The translations under genes and the position numbers were made by a program. Shown here piece by piece: positions 37,601 to 50,960 of a DNA stretch of 64,000 bases; position 1 is the first letter of the stretch; the number at the start of each line of letters is the position of its first letter. This DNA comes from Nemopilema nomurai (Eukaryota; Cnidaria; Scyphozoa; Rhizostomeae; Rhizostomatidae), in the NCBI GenBank assembly GCA_003864495.1, contig ML133395.1, positions 1,846,075 to 1,910,074 of the forward strand, written 5' to 3'. The notes below the pieces were generated by a model. It had not been told where the DNA came from. It was given only the letters and a program-made list of their open reading frames with translations, and did not search any database.

Positions 37601-40600
37601 TGGTGTAGCACTCTATACACTACATTGCATCCTTCTTTATGCTGCAACAGCTTCCTGTGTTTGCGTCATGAGATTGCAAAGTACGGTTAAGCTCAAATTA
37701 TTCCCTTCATAATGAAATAACTCATTGGCGCTCATAAGGGTTGTTGCTCCGATTGCCAATGGCTGTTTTGCAGATTTTTAATCGAAGCGCAATCTTCTGA
37801 TTCCAGTTGTTGTTTCATTTAAGATGGAGAAACCAGAATGGATAACAGGACTTGTTTTAGTTGATCCCGCGGGGAAAAGCGCGGGATTCAGAGAATGGGG
37901 AGAAGAGAAGGTGGGTTGAAGTTTATTGCAGCGATTCGTATGTCCTTATGCAAATTGCAATTTCTTACAAAGTTCAACCAATCGATGAGAAGTCAAATTG
38001 ATCATTGCTTGGCATATATGGCATGGGTGGCGCTACGAAGGCGGGGGACTTGGGGAGCTTCACTTTTTAAACCTTTATACTCTGGGAAAAGGATATTATT
38101 ACTTGTGGTTGTTTCTTAGCCCCCCCCCCCATTTTTTATCTGGCAGCGCCGCGCTTGTATGGAAAATTCGTCCATTCGAATTTTGCCAATTCCTTGCAGA
38201 GGAACCGCGACCAAATTTGAAAAAGTTAATTTATGAAAAGTTAAACATTGGATGTTTCAGTCTAGCCCAAGATTTCGTTTTGATTATTTTTGCTGACTTA
38301 CAAAAAAGGCTAGTAAGTTAAAAGTGGTATATTATAACACAGGTTAGAATTTCTCAAGGAATGAAATAATACTCTTATTAACTGAAGTATAGAACTTCTT
38401 TTACCGACTTTACTCAAGCTATATCTTCCATATCCCGCCTCCAAAGACTTCAGAGAATGGAACTGGCCAATTTGTCGCTTATTAATCAAAGCATCGCATT
38501 GCTTTGTTTGCTGTTGTGGTTTTTGCATATTACCATATCTGGGATCTCAGATTGTTTTTAAAAAGATAGGTGAACACCATACAATTGGCATCATGAAAAT
38601 CATGTTTTCTAACATCATTAATTATTTCATAAATGTCACACAGGGTTAGGGCTTTGTCAAATAACTTTAACTGTTTCAAGGATTTTAGCAGTTAAAAAGC
38701 ACCCTCAATTAATGGATAACTTCTTTTGTTCGGGAACACGACAGCTCTCCGTTCTTTCCTGTATCGAACTAGCAGCACCATGACATTTGTTTGACTTATC
38801 CCTTTTTGTGTATAGCTTGCCTCTTGGCATTTGGAGACAAAGGGATTCACAAGCGCTTCAGAGAAGTTCTTGATCTGGCATCACTTTGGAAATGTAAGTT
38901 TCAGAATGAAGTCTCGTTAATCGGTCAAATTAATTATTTGACCTAACTGTTGTATGTATCAAGGTATCGCGAGCAGAAGTATTGTATCCGGTGATATATT
39001 TTACGTAAAAGGGAGCTTGCATTTCAATTGCTTTCCAAGTAAAATGGTTTTTGTGTAGAAGTTTTCAATTTAGGATTGTCACGAGAATTGTTCAAACAAT
39101 TTAGGACGATCATTGCTTAAACTATTCCAGTTCTTTTACTGAGATTTGTTAAATGTCACAAATAAATGTAAAAGCGAAAGAAGACTGAATTATTAGAAAC
39201 CACCATACCTTTCGGCCTATGCACGAGATCTCTTCTTGTTTGTTGGTCTTCTGCGATCAATTCCTCTTGTAACTCACTTCAACGACACTCAAAGCCGCAG
39301 CCAACTCTCCGGAGATCCATATCCGTTGCTGAAAGCACCAAAATAACAAATGCCCAGTTGACTATTTAACAGAGCTCCTTTTATTGGCGTTTCTCAATCT
39401 GACGTCACAATCGATTTTGCAGCGACTTCGAAGCGAGGCTCTATCTCATGCATTATATATGTTGACGTCATAATGGAAAGGCATAGATAGTAATTTGAGT
39501 ATGAATATCCCATTTGTATCCCATGCATATGTTTGTATTTATCGTGTGATGCATGATTGTATCTGTTTCAATTAAAAGTGCTTTTCTGATCTGCTAATCA
39601 CATTTCTAATTAGAAAGCCAAGAAAGTGAATATGGAGAGGGTGGATCAGTACATCAAGGAGGTTGCCAATGTCCAGAATCCTCACAATATGGCGCAGTTC
39701 GTGAGAGCATACATGAGGTAAACCTGATCCAACTCACTCAACCCGTATGCTTTTGCAGTGCATTTTGATGCCACGACTTACTGATGCAGTTGTGATGGCC
39801 CTTGTATTTGAGATGCAGCTGTTATAGCTCTCCTGTATGTCCAGTAAAGGGAGAAGTGTTGTGTTGGAGAATATCAAAGCTTAATGCTTTTGTTTACAAA
39901 TGCTTCGGAAAAAGCTATAGTATATATAAACTAGAATTTGGCATCGTTCGTTGTTGTTCATGCAAATCTTCATTTATCCAAGTGTTCGATTTTCCTTGTC
40001 AATTATAAGCGGTCACAATTTTCGGTAGTCTCACCCCCTGTGCCAAGTTAGACTAGCGGCTATGTTGATTTTTATGGCATAATATTTACTTTTATTGCCT
40101 CCATATTCTATTTCATTTCTTAATCAGTTATGTCTTGTTTTTCAGCCGCCAGGATATGTATTCAGATGTATCCAAGAAGATCAGGTTTGCATAGCTACTA
40201 AATTCCACCAATTTCATAAATAATATATTTGAGGATCCTTGCTTTTAATTTTTTTGAGAAGTGAATGCCATGCACCACTTATGTCTTTTTATTGGTGCCG
40301 ATGACGTTTTGAACTATTTCTTTGTGTTTTCTTTATCCGAAACTGTATTTTGAGGCAACTTTTTCAAAATAGTACGAAACAGCGTAACCACAGTTTTTGC
40401 GAAAATCAAAGTCCTTATTCATTCGGCACATCAAAAAGTCCCTCAACCATACAAAACCTATACTTTTTCGTGCTATTTTCAAGTATTTAAGTACGAAACA
40501 ACACTACTAATTAGAGGATACAAAACTATACCAATCAAAAAGTTGTGTTTCGTCTAGCCCTATAAATCTCCTTTTTCTTGCCAAAATATCAATTCTGTTG

Positions 40601-42684
40601 CCAGCCTGATGCCTTAATTTTCATTTTTAAATCATAACTATCGTGCTTAGATACATAAATTCTTGTGTTAAACATTAAACGAACTCTTAAATCGATTTTG
40701 CAGCTGCAGTGTGCTAATTTTGACGAGTGAACATTCACCATACAAGGAAGAGGCGGTAAGCATCAGACTTAGGTACCATGCCCCAAGGCTAAATTTCCCA
40801 GCACATGCTTTGTCACCCTAGCCATCTTCATTAACCCTCAAAATATACCAGGCATTGGATTACTGAGGCAGACAGAAACCTGTTAAGGTTTTGCTAAAAA
40901 TTATATTCTTAGTGTTCAATGTAGACGATATTCTGCACTCCGCAACAGCAGTATCTCATTTTAAGCATTACGAATGCAAACAAAGCAAAACCTTCAAATC
41001 GTGGAAAAAGGTTCCAAAATGTGGTGGCAGAATTTGTGCCCGTCGAGATTCCTTCAACTCAATATCAAATTTCCTATTTAATGAATGTGCGAAGTGGGGT
41101 GTGTCCCATAGCTCTCTAGCATGTAAAAACGAGTTCCATTTTGATTCGGGTCCTGTTTACAGGCAATGAAGCTGACAGTTGCGATCTTGACAACCACCAT
41201 AGTCATCATGTCATTTAGCCGGAGAAAGGAGAGCTTAGGACACTGAATAAAGTTAGGTAATTGAGCCAAACAGAGCGGTAGCTCGTACACTCTAACAAAC
41301 CGTATCACACGTATAGAGGCCGCACTATCAAGCTTATTTCTCTTGTTTTTGGTAGAATCGCCTTTTCTCGGTGCTGCCGAAGCAGAAGGCGAATATCATG
41401 GAAGCCTTGGACACCGTGAATGTCTTCTTTGAAGATGTAAGTCTTTGCTATACTCTTCTAGTTTGCTTTCATTCCTTTAATGATGCTCACACTGCAAGTT
41501 CATTACCATGAAATCCACCCACAAGGGTTTGCGCTGCCGTTAATTTTCTGCTGATAATAAGTATTTTATTCAAGCTCTTTAATTGACAAACTTGTCAACG
41601 GCACCTTGTCATTTGTCAGATGTCATCATTTGTCATATGTCATCATCTGCACCCCATGTTTTTTTTTGATTCGCTGCCAGTCTCTTGTTTTGCTTGGCTT
41701 ACCTTATCATAGATCTTGACTTTTTCCTATCGCTTGCTCATTTCAGCTTTCAGTACCCACATTTGATTGTGACAATTTACTTCCTACAATATGTTTTTAC
41801 GATGTGTAGTTTTGTTTTATGTCATATTTCAACGGCTTGCCCGTTGCCTGTTGATCAACCAGTGGTATATTTGTTTGGTATATCAACGCCTCATATATAG
41901 TTCACAAATACATTCTACATTTTAACTCCTTGCCCATTTCCTGTTAGCCAAGCAAATGCGGTGAAGGGATGCTGTTGTTGATGCAAGGATGCCATCTTGG
42001 TGAGTCGTGGTTGCCTTGTTACTGAGCTCTTTTGGTCTTTAGTTCGTCTGACAAAAACTTTTGTTAAATTTTTTTTTCTATCTCGCATTCTTGAAAAGTG
42101 AGCTGTTTCTATTTTGTAGTGAGTAATCTTGGGAGTAGTGAGTAATCTTTGCCAATCTCATTGTGAAAGGTTCCTTGAAGAAGCTCTAAAAGCAAACATA
42201 GCCTTTGGGTTTGTCTTTACCAGTGGGTATTATAAATTTAAGCTTGTGCTGATGCATTTAGTATCCGTAAATGAAATTTGAGAACACGCAGAATATTCAG
42301 AAACTTCAACTTTCGGATTAGTATCATTGAGCAAACAGGTACAAATTGGTGTCAAGTTTGCAAAACAATTTTTGTACCACGAAGTATTTCGTAAGGTGCT
42401 TAATTGAAGAAAGTTTACTTGTTGCTTTTCTGCGGCAAATGATTTTAATCACGTGTGTTTTCGTTGAGCCATTACCTTGGCGACCATCCCTGCATCCATC
42501 TGCACCCCATCACCCCAATGCCAGTTCCTCACATCCCATCTTAATGTACTGGTGAGCAATTCCAGTCCTTGGTTTTATCATTAACGGCATCTTTTATTTC
42601 AACCTTTCAGTTCCCACACTGCGTACCCGAACGGCCTCCAAGAGCGGTCCAGTCAGAGCTCCGTCAATGAGCGAGGACCATTAG
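22630..42684 (+). CDS. NDRG: NDRG family protein (N-myc downstream-regulated), non-catalytic alpha/beta hydrolase fold
   Basis: Fifteen coding exons: 22630-22779, 31858-31893, 33380-33443, 34514-34602, 34978-35006, 35580-35642, 36229-36292, 37824-37910, 38816-38893, 39614-39717, 40146-40184, 40704-40755, 41356-41436, 41948-41999 and 42611-42684. Phases agree at all junctions, giving 353 aa, close to the usual NDRG length. Family marks are VETVGDFTVTIQ, LITFHDIGLNH, YHIDAPGQQHGADKFSP, QFPSLPNIAKML, ITGLVLVDPAGK and the late strand VLILTSEHSPY. At the nucleophile elbow the sequence is GVGAG (residues 153-157), with Gly155 in place of Ser, so the protein should not hydrolyse esters. NDRG proteins are cytoplasmic and linked to differentiation, stress response and vesicle traffic. 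The tail is short and Ser/Arg/Thr-rich (TRTASKSG), suited to phosphorylation. The first intron is 9 kb, and a second candidate first exon lies at 25348-25413. The start codon choice in exon 1 is uncertain (ATG at 22630 taken; an in-frame ATG lies at 22543). Confidence 0.92.
25348..25413 (+). CDS. NDRG: Candidate alternative first coding exon of NDRG
   Basis: The frame opens with ATG at 25348, encodes 22 residues (starting MDTDLSFENF, ending IVHEK) and reaches GAAAAG|GTTCGT, a phase-0 donor. It would join the exon at 31858 as ...HEK-VETVG. The 22630 exon joins the same place as ...HTK-VETVG, so both end in His-x-Lys in the same phase. Vertebrate NDRG genes commonly use alternative 5' exons. 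The frame stays open past the donor, so this is a prediction only. Confidence 0.45.
26619..26675 (+). repeat. (GTT)n microsatellite
   Basis: About 19 trinucleotide units, mostly GTT with scattered GCT and ATT interruptions, in NDRG intron 1. It accounts for poly-Leu and poly-Val open frames here, which are not genes. Confidence 0.93.
26676..31857. other. Right part of NDRG intron 1, no supported gene
   Basis: 5.2 kb of intron. A G-run lies near 30715. The open frames are short and without recognisable domains. Regulatory elements are likely in so long a first intron but cannot be named from sequence. Confidence 0.5.
36417..37561. mobile_element. Possible degenerate inverted-repeat element in an NDRG intron
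   Basis: The 15-mer CGTTCACATTGCTCC at 36417-36431 recurs exactly inverted at 37547-37561. Inside both ends, loosely similar inverted sequence continues (for example CGAAAGCG near 36520 and CGCTTTCG near 37480). The whole sits inside the intron 36293-37823. This fits an old non-autonomous DNA transposon or two inverted copies of a short repeat. I see no transposase frame and no clear target-site duplication. Confidence 0.4.
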
Positions 42685-43120
42685 ATTGTGCCACTGTGAA
42701 AGAGGCACAGGAGAATGTGTGAGGACATGGTTACAGAGTGAACGATTTGAGGAACTGCCGGGAGATTCCACTCTCTGAAATTATATTCCCGAGTTTTATC
42801 TGTTCTGGAGTTACTAATTTTCAGCATTCAATTTAAAGCCGTTATACGTATTGGCCGTTTAAAAGTTCTTTTTTCGACACATTACAGTTTTTTCATACCA
42901 GAAAGCGTTACGCCAGACATTTAGGACATAATTGTTTTTTTTCATCGTTGCTTTCTATTTCTTATTCCAGCCCTTTCTCAATCCCACGCAAACCTTTTAT
43001 CCAGAGCAAAACATACATCGTCCAGTTCTTTACTATCGCTACATTTTATTTGATCTATTTACATGGTGTCCATCCATACTTGGCATTAATTGTGGCCTGA
43101 ATAAACAGCTTTTATTGGTA
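42685..43120 (+). other. Probable NDRG 3' untranslated region
   Basis: Follows the NDRG stop codon TAG at 42682-42684 and contains a canonical AATAAA at 43100-43105, the first good poly(A) signal downstream. Confidence 0.55.
43100..43105 (+). promoter_or_regulatory. Poly(A) signal AATAAA, NDRG
   Basis: Canonical hexamer about 416 bp after the NDRG stop codon. Assigned by position only. Confidence 0.55.
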
Positions 43121-46100
43121 TGTTGTAATAAGAAAGATAACTTTGACGCCTTGACACACGCCCTGTTAATCTGTGGCACCAATTTTAAAACATCCTTCCA
43201 CTGGGCGATCAAGTCATCAACAGACGCCATCCGATTCGCCATTTTAATTTCAAACTGCATAAAACTAGTAATATATCATGCATTGTTATAAGACCATTCA
43301 GTTTTTGTTTATCAGCTTTGTTCGATTTTATTGAAGTGTATACCATAAGATTTAAAACAAACTCAAGTTGTAACATTGATTTGTTTCGACAGTTTTTATG
43401 ACTAATATGTCGTGTGGACGAGCATTGAATATAAGATTTTAAGTGTGCAGTAAAATTCATTGTTTTAGTTAAAGCGTACAAGTCGCAACGCAGAATCGTG
43501 GGTCTTTCTTTGTCTCGTCTCTACGCTCTCGCGCACTGTCACGCGCTCTTTCTCATAACATTTCGCACAACATTTCCGATGACGCTTGGCATTTATGTAC
43601 AAACAAAAGGGATACTGTTGGCCCAATGCACAAAAGGAGCGTCGGCCATTTCCAACGCACACAATGTACCAATAATCCCTCAGGGCTCTTAACTAGGCCC
43701 ATCGCTGTTTGCATTCAAGCTAATAGGCACACATTGCTTGGTAGGGATAAGCAGCCCTTCAGGATTACACGTTTGATTATAATTAGTTACCTGTAACTTG
43801 AATAGAGGCCGCCAGTAGTTTTACGTCATGTAACATGGATTCAAATGGATTCTGGCGGCAGATAAAATGGATTCTGTCTGTTCTGAACCTTTTTTAATCC
43901 ATGTTCTAAACCAAGTATATTAAACACATCGCTACTGAAAAATTTACAATCTAAAACGTATTTACTTGGCATTGTAAATCATGCTGTAGTGTTTGTGGGA
44001 GCATCTAAAAAAACTACGTCTTCGTTTCAAGTTTTATTTGTTTTGTCTGTAGAATAAGAATTCAGGAGAGATTTCTCCTCTTACCCTACGAAACTGCAGC
44101 TTTTTATGCAGTTTGCAAAGAAGCATTCAAAATCTTCATTGAGTTGACTGGGCTGTGAATATAGTTGTTCCTTTACACGCGAAATCATTTCAGGCAATTT
44201 TATTCCAACCCGTTCTCTGTTTTTCAACTTCAAAATAAATGTCCTTGTTCACTCTTAAAAGCAAAGCGACTTTGAAACTGGAAATGGTCGCCCGTTCAGT
44301 TATGTTGAACCTTGAGGAAGCTAACACAGATTTCGCTGCAACAAAATAAAGTAGAATGACAGCTTATTGTATCCTCCTTTGAGAAGCAATGTCGCGCAGC
44401 GTGGAAGTATCTTTGTGAGAAGGGGGCACCCTGCCGGGTCTATACCCACTCTTTGCAGACTGCAAGTTGCAGTTGAACTATAGAAACAGCATCACCGAAT
44501 AAGACGGGTCAGTCTGATAAAGGCAGACTTGAATATGGCTCAGGGCCTCTTAATTTGGCTCAAGGCGCAACTGGACATTCTAGCGGGAATTCGTACACTT
44601 TGCCCTGCCCTTCTCAAAACGAGCGATGAGACAGCGAGTGGCTGAGAATCAGAAAAGATCTAATTACATGCTGGAAAGTGGTTGTTTTTCTGATTTAAAG
44701 CCTTGTAAGCGAGTATCACCTTGGGCCTGATTTTTGTAAAGAAGTTTTGAAAGTCTTGTTCCATCCACAACAAAGTGACGGTGTTACTGATAAAGACGTA
44801 ATGCCTAGACTAGAAATCGCCAGGGGTAGCACGCATGGAAACATTGTTCTATCCGCAAAACATATTAATTCTAACAATAGCGCACCATGCAGATTTTAAC
44901 AAGACAATTGTGCCTTTTCACAATGAATGTTCTGAAATCGGGTCGTTTTACCACCTCTTGGGATCAAAAAGTAAGGTGGGTGATAAGGTGAGGATAGTGT
45001 ATTTGGAGGATAAAGGACAGAGGACATATGATCTCGTAGCGAAAGCAAAAGCACTTTTTAATTCGACACCTTCGACTATTTTGCTGCCATCGTTGTTTCC
45101 TGTCTTCTTGGTCATCTAAGTTGATAGAGCTCAGATGAGGCCTTGCCGAAGAATTCTTCTCGCGACTTAGCATCTTGAAAGGTTCGTACGCAGTATGTTT
45201 TTGCAGCACCTGTAAGCTTTGTTTTGCTTATTCTGTCTCCCGGCTTTGCTTGTTGCAGCGATGGATTAAGCACGAGCTGTCTGCTTCAAGAATTGATTTC
45301 CAAATCTGCAGTGCAAAATTCTGTCGTGTACTCTCGAGCACATTAACACATTTCAAACACTCGGAAACTGTTTATAATTTTGCAGACAATGTAAAACAAA
45401 TCAGAAGAATACTTCTTTGCCATATTCGCGAAGACCCTCCATTTTTAAACCTGTTCTGACATTTGCCGACAAGTTGAGATAAGTTCTCCCTGAAAGGGTA
45501 TCTTTCTTTGTAATCACAACAATATTTGCAGAAGCAAACTTGTTTCTGTGGCAGGAAAAAGCTGCTAGCGCGGGACCCAAGGTTTGTTTTGATCAAAACT
45601 GTAGCAAAACAAAGTGAGTTGTTTTGCAAGGCTGAGCAGGGCGTTTGCGATCTGATTGGAATTGCTTTTCCCGTGCATCTCGGTCCCTATTCGTGTCTCC
45701 TTGCACTGAAGCACTAAAGATCAGTATGGAAGCTCTTGGCGCATTCTAAATGTGTTTGCAAACAAACAAACTAAAGCCTTTCTTGTTACATCAGTTATTA
45801 TGAACACAGTTGCGATGCAATAACATTCACAGTCTTCTTTGATTTGTTAACAGTTACTACAATATGTTCAGAGCCAGCCATGTTGGTACAAAAGACGTAT
45901 TTAGAACTTTACCTTTCTACGTTCGAACTTAGACAATATCAAGTGCCCTTTAATAGCTAGATACGCCCCTAAAACAAAAGCATGCGCTATCTTAGTAGAA
46001 ATTGCTTCGCCGGAGCAAGACTCAAAAAGGATTCTTCCTGGTTGAAATGTCAAGGCAAAAGTTCCCAGGAATTACAGATCAAAAGTCTTTCAACTAGTTA

Positions 46101-47952
46101 CAAATTAATTCAAGGAGCAAATTAAGTCTTTGAAGTCAGACCTGCTACTTTCCCTCGGTGGTAACTTTGCAGATGGCATCTGCATTGTTTTGAATGTCAA
46201 TTATCTGGTCGGCTGAACATCAACCAGATGAATCGGACGACAATATAGCTCTAAGTTGAAATGCTGCAAGTTGAAAGCAAAATTCGAGAGACTGTTTCAA
46301 CTTAAAAAACGGAGTATCATTGCTCCAAAACAAAGTTTGACATGTTAAAATTGCACCAGTACAACCTCGCCTCTTGAGTAGGCAAGGTTCTATAATTCTC
46401 CATCTTGGTTACTTATCAATCACATGTTAGGAGCTTCGATTTTTATTTTTGGAATAAGGGCTATCTCGAGGGGAAGCGCTCTGGGGAAGGTGTCAAATCG
46501 ATTTGCTGCGGTGCCTCTTTGCAAGTGACATCAATGCGGTGAAATATTGTTGGCGACTTTCTTGCAATCGACCCGTGGAGGCCTAAGGTTTGCAGGCCCA
46601 CTCCAGCCAGTGCTAACAACACTTTCCATTAGAATTGACGCTGCGAGGCGATGTTTCGGGCTGGATTGCCTCTGCGGCTTCACATGGTTGACGTTGATTT
46701 TCGCGCGTTTCGGCTTTATCGGCGATATTTTTCTCACTCCAGCTGCACATCAATACGGCCAACGGACTTCGATGCAAATAATCATGTTCCTTCCGTTCAC
46801 ACACACCCTATTCAGCCAGCAACTTTGAAGATATATCCAGCAAGTTATATAAAGCTTTGGAAGAAAATAATAAACTTTCCAGAGGACAGTTATTGTCCTA
46901 TTTCGAAGTCACGCGAGAAAAACAAAGATTGGTACAAAACAAGAGATATGAATACACAAATTATAGAAATTAACTGTTTCAGTGATGAGTGAGGAGGTGT
47001 TATTTGAAGAGATGCTTCTCAAAACATTATAGCATGATCTGCAGTGCCGAGTAAAAACATTTCAGTTTGAAACGTAGTCTTGAAAGGTATCTGGAAGTAG
47101 GCGAAACCACGTGACACCTTGACTTAAAAACCTTGCGCGCAATTCCTACACGTGTGCCAAAAAACTGTTTGCTAGGATTGGTTAAAACAAGATACCGATT
47201 CACATTTTTAGGAACAAATGACCAATGCCAAGTGATCATTGTTGTTTAAGCAAATGTTTAAGGAGCAGGCGATTTCAATTAAAATTATCTGGGTTTGGAA
47301 AGTGAAATGAATCTTTTCTCTTATCTTCTCAATTTGAAAATCACGTCTGAATGCAACTGCGTGGCATCTTTCTTGTCCCAATGTGCAGGATTCTCTTAGC
47401 GAAGGAATAATCGCAAACAATATTCACGCTCAATTTGCACTGCTTCTGTGGCACAAATGAAATGATGTCAGCTGACTCAACGGAAAATGATCTCAGACGC
47501 TTGGAATACCATGTTTGTGAATGTTCTGTGCAAAATTATCGAAAAACAGCAAGTTAGAATCTTCCATTGCACACACAATTACATAGACACCTGGAAGTCA
47601 ATTTTTCCACTTCACAAACCAGCCCAAGTAACGGCCTATTAATAATGCAGCGAGTGTATAATCAATGATTTATGCGTCAATGAAAACCAGGACACTAAAG
47701 AAGCAGGAGTCGTTTGGCAGGCGTGGGACGAAAGCCTTTTGCTTCTTGCTTAACATTTCACTGTGTGAGATTTGAGGGCGTCATTTTGACAGCTCAGCGA
47801 TTAAGCGTCACTGTTGCTGCAAATTTGTTGCATGCTCAGCCTAAGTTTGCTTCTTTTCTTTGCCACTGTGTTTTCGACTTGGGTCAATGTCAAATGCAAG
47901 ATGCTCTTGAATACGCGCCTTCATTTCCCACAGGTTAGAGAACGGCGAACTA
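43121..47952. other. Intergenic region between NDRG and PRDM14
   Basis: About 4.8 kb with no recognised gene. It should hold the PRDM14 promoter. A pyrimidine-rich tract ending in CCCACAG at about 47921-47933 could be an acceptor for an upstream PRDM14 exon. Confidence 0.5.
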
Positions 47953-50874
47953 ATGGAAGGCGAGATGGCAGACACAAGCTCGCAACGAAGGATAGTGCAT
48001 TGCTTCACGCAGGCCGATGTCGACGCGGTTTTGTACGGGTATCTGCGTGCGCACGCAGACACAGACATGCCGTTACATTCTATATCTGGCATCAAGTTTA
48101 TCCCCTACCAGTATCCTCAGGGTATGAGTCTCATCTTCACCTTAATATCAAGCGTTATTAAGTAAACTAATAAACAGTATTTTATGTCATGATTATTCAT
48201 TTTTACTGAAAAAACAAGCTGCATTAATCACTCATTGTTAAAATCGTCAAACCCATCATTACTTGAGTAGGCAGTCCAATCTACTTCTAGCTATGGCACT
48301 AAAAATGTGAAATGGAACCAAACAGGCTTCTAGTCTCAATGTTTGCATATAACTTAGAAGATTGAGTTCTGTTTCAGAATAAAAAATCATGTTGTCAATC
48401 TTTTCCCAACAAAGGTATTCACGGTCTACTGACACCAATAAGTCCAGTGCCCCCTTTGTCCCCATGGCTACCATCTAACGGACACAACCAAAGCTCGGCG
48501 ACGCCACAAGCATTCTTTCCGCCGTCGCCAAAGAAGAAGATGGAGCTGCCTTCGTTTCTCGCCGTTAGACACCTGCAGATTGGGAATTTGTTTCACGTTG
48601 GTGTCTTCTCGACTAATGCTGTTCCACAAGGAACAAAGCTAGGGCCTTACACGGGGCGGATGCTTGGCCTTGAAGAGCTTGACAAGAGCAGGGACAATTC
48701 ATGCCTTTGGGAGGTAAGGGCCTATTGGCTAAGCTCCTATAGTAAACTGACGTCATCAAATCACACGGCAGATTGGCTCTTTCATTTCCCACCTAACTTC
48801 AAACTTACGAAGATGATTGACTTCTTGTATAATTGTTTGCTTTTCTGCTAAACGTATACATCACAGAAAAAGATACTGAGATCACAAAAAGAACAAAGAA
48901 GAAGGAACAAAATAACTTTCAATAAATTTTCAATTATTATTCAATTTGACCGATAAAGATATTTGGCGATGTTTCTTGCATTGCGTTACGCTGATGGGAT
49001 TACTGTCCTTTTTCACCTATCAACAACCTTTAGAGTCTTATAGCTTTGGTTACATATTTGGCAAAAGCTATTAACAAACGAATGCTCAATACATTTCTTC
49101 ACAATTTTACAATATTCTAAGCATTTAAATTGTCTATGCACACTTCAAGGCAAACCCCTGGTTTTTGAAAGGGAATTTTGCAATATTTGCTTGTTTAAGG
49201 TCTTCTCAAATGGCGGCGTCATTGCCTATGTGGATGGAACATTAGATTCCTCCAACTGGATGAAGGCCATCAACTGCGCAAGGTACAAGAAAGAGCAGAA
49301 CCTCGTGATAATTCAGGTCGAGGATGACATCTATTACGAGACCATGAGAGACATCACCCCCGGGGAGGAGCTCTTGGTGTGGTACGGCAACGACTACGAG
49401 CGATACATGGACATTCCTTTGTCCTATAAGGTGGCGGCACCGAAAAAGGAGAAAAGTATTTCTGAAGACTACGAGGGTACGTACGGCATTGATTTAACTA
49501 TCAATTGAACCAGGATTGGTGGCTTCAGCTTGAAAGCTTCTTTGCTTTAAGGCTTCTCGAAAAATTGTTGTCCTATGTCATTTTCAGCTTCTTTTGTTAA
49601 AAGCTTTAACTTGACGAAAAGGCGTTGAAAATAAACTATTGCTTGAGATAACCAGCCCCCAAAGAAAAATACATTCCACCGACGCTAAACATTGTTCAGG
49701 TTTAGCCCTAAGTTTCCTACCTTCATTCTATTAAGTTGGAAAATAAATCAGTTCCTTTCTCATAGATCGAGACAGTTTTTTAGCAAAATGTTCAGGCTTT
49801 CAGTTTTGTCTGTTGCCGTGCATCAAAGTTCGCTAGCAGCCCGAGAAACAAGCAGGGTACATCTTTTGTATAGCAAACATTAGATCGGCTTTACAGCACT
49901 CAAGCCTTGAATGCTTGTAAATCAACTCAGTTAAATTTTGAATAATCGCTAAGTGCATGTCACGGGTCTCAACGTTTGCTGATTACCAAGTAACCAGATG
50001 CTGAATCAACGAAAAATAGCCTTTGAGAAACATTATCAACAGCTTTTGTCAAGTCTCCTGTTATTGCTGACTTTTCCATTTTATTAGAATGTTTCGTTGC
50101 CATTAGAATTCGAAATGCTTCAACCTTCAAAATTTTCTGTCACATTTCGCAGGAACTATTGAAGAGGCGGGAACCTACCCTTGCGAACACTGTGGCAAGG
50201 TTTTCTCCTACAAGTACTACAGGGACAAGCATTTGAAATACACTCGCTGTGTGGATCAGGGGGACCGAAAGTTCCCATGTCACTTGTGCCAGCGGTCGTT
50301 CGAAAAACGTGACCGTTTACGCATACACATTCTCCACGTGCATCAGAAGCACCGACCGCATTTATGCAACGTATGCGGCAAGCGGTTCTCGCAGTCCAGT
50401 AGTTTGAGCAAGCACCAGCGTGTTCACAGCGGCGAACGGCCATACAAATGTCCCCACTGCGTGAAGGCGTTCACCGCTTCGTCGATCCTTAGGACGCACT
50501 TGAGGCAGCATAGCGGCGAGCGTCCGTTCAAGTGTAAGCATTGTGGCAAGGCATTCGCTTCGCACGCCGCGCACGACAGCCACGTGCGGCGAACGCACAC
50601 CAAAGTCAAGCCGTGCGTTTGCAGCTTGTGCGACAAGGCATTCGCTCAGTCTTACGAGTTGAAGTTCCACATGAATATACACACTGGTGCGAAGCCATAT
50701 TCATGCGAAAAGTGCGGACGCGGATTTTCAAGCCCTTCTTCCAGAGACCGTCACAAGCATCACTTCGACTGCTCCAGTAAGGCGACTGGGACCTCGTGGA
50801 AGGGACCTGGGCCGAAGGATTCCTCTCCGGTCGACATCAACAACAACGAAATGGCAGACGATGTTTTTACCTAG
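47953..50874 (+). CDS. PRDM14: PRDM14: PR/SET domain and seven-zinc-finger transcription regulator
   Basis: Four exons, 47953-48121, 48415-48713, 49200-49476 and 50153-50874, in consistent phase, give 488 aa. A Ser/Pro-rich N-terminal part leads to a PR/SET domain at about 112-235 (VGVFSTNAVPQGTKLGPYTG, NCARYKKEQNL, EELLVWYGNDYERYMDIP). Zinc fingers begin with Cys259. Finger linkers and helices are strongly PRDM14-like: YKYYRDKHLKYT, EKRDRLRIHILHVH, TASSILRTH, ASHAAHDSHVRRTH. Seven fingers are visible; the vertebrate protein as I know it has six. In vertebrates PRDM14 controls pluripotency and germ-cell fate with CBFA2T co-repressors; in invertebrates neuronal roles are reported. It acts in the nucleus on DNA. 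The first coding exon may not be the true start (an acceptor-like CCCACAG lies 20 bp upstream of the ATG with open frame between). A poly(A) signal follows at 50955. Confidence 0.95.
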
Positions 50875-50954
50875 TGAAGCGTGTTCACACCGTTTGGCCT
50901 TGGTTTGGGAAGGAGGCAGATGCAATGACCTCCATTGTATCTAAGTATGTAAAT

Positions 50955-50960
50955 AATAAA
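50955..50960 (+). promoter_or_regulatory. Poly(A) signal AATAAA, PRDM14
   Basis: Canonical hexamer about 80 bp after the PRDM14 stop, implying a short 3' UTR. Confidence 0.75.

Noticed and set aside
43039..43260. Minus-strand frame starting MANRMASVDDLIAQWKDVL
   Set aside because: The helical opening looks protein-like, but the frame is short, overlaps the NDRG 3' UTR, has no clear splice partner and no recognised family.
44835..46992. Several 60-113 codon frames between NDRG and PRDM14
   Set aside because: No recognisable domain, irregular composition and no consistent splice sites; treated as chance frames.
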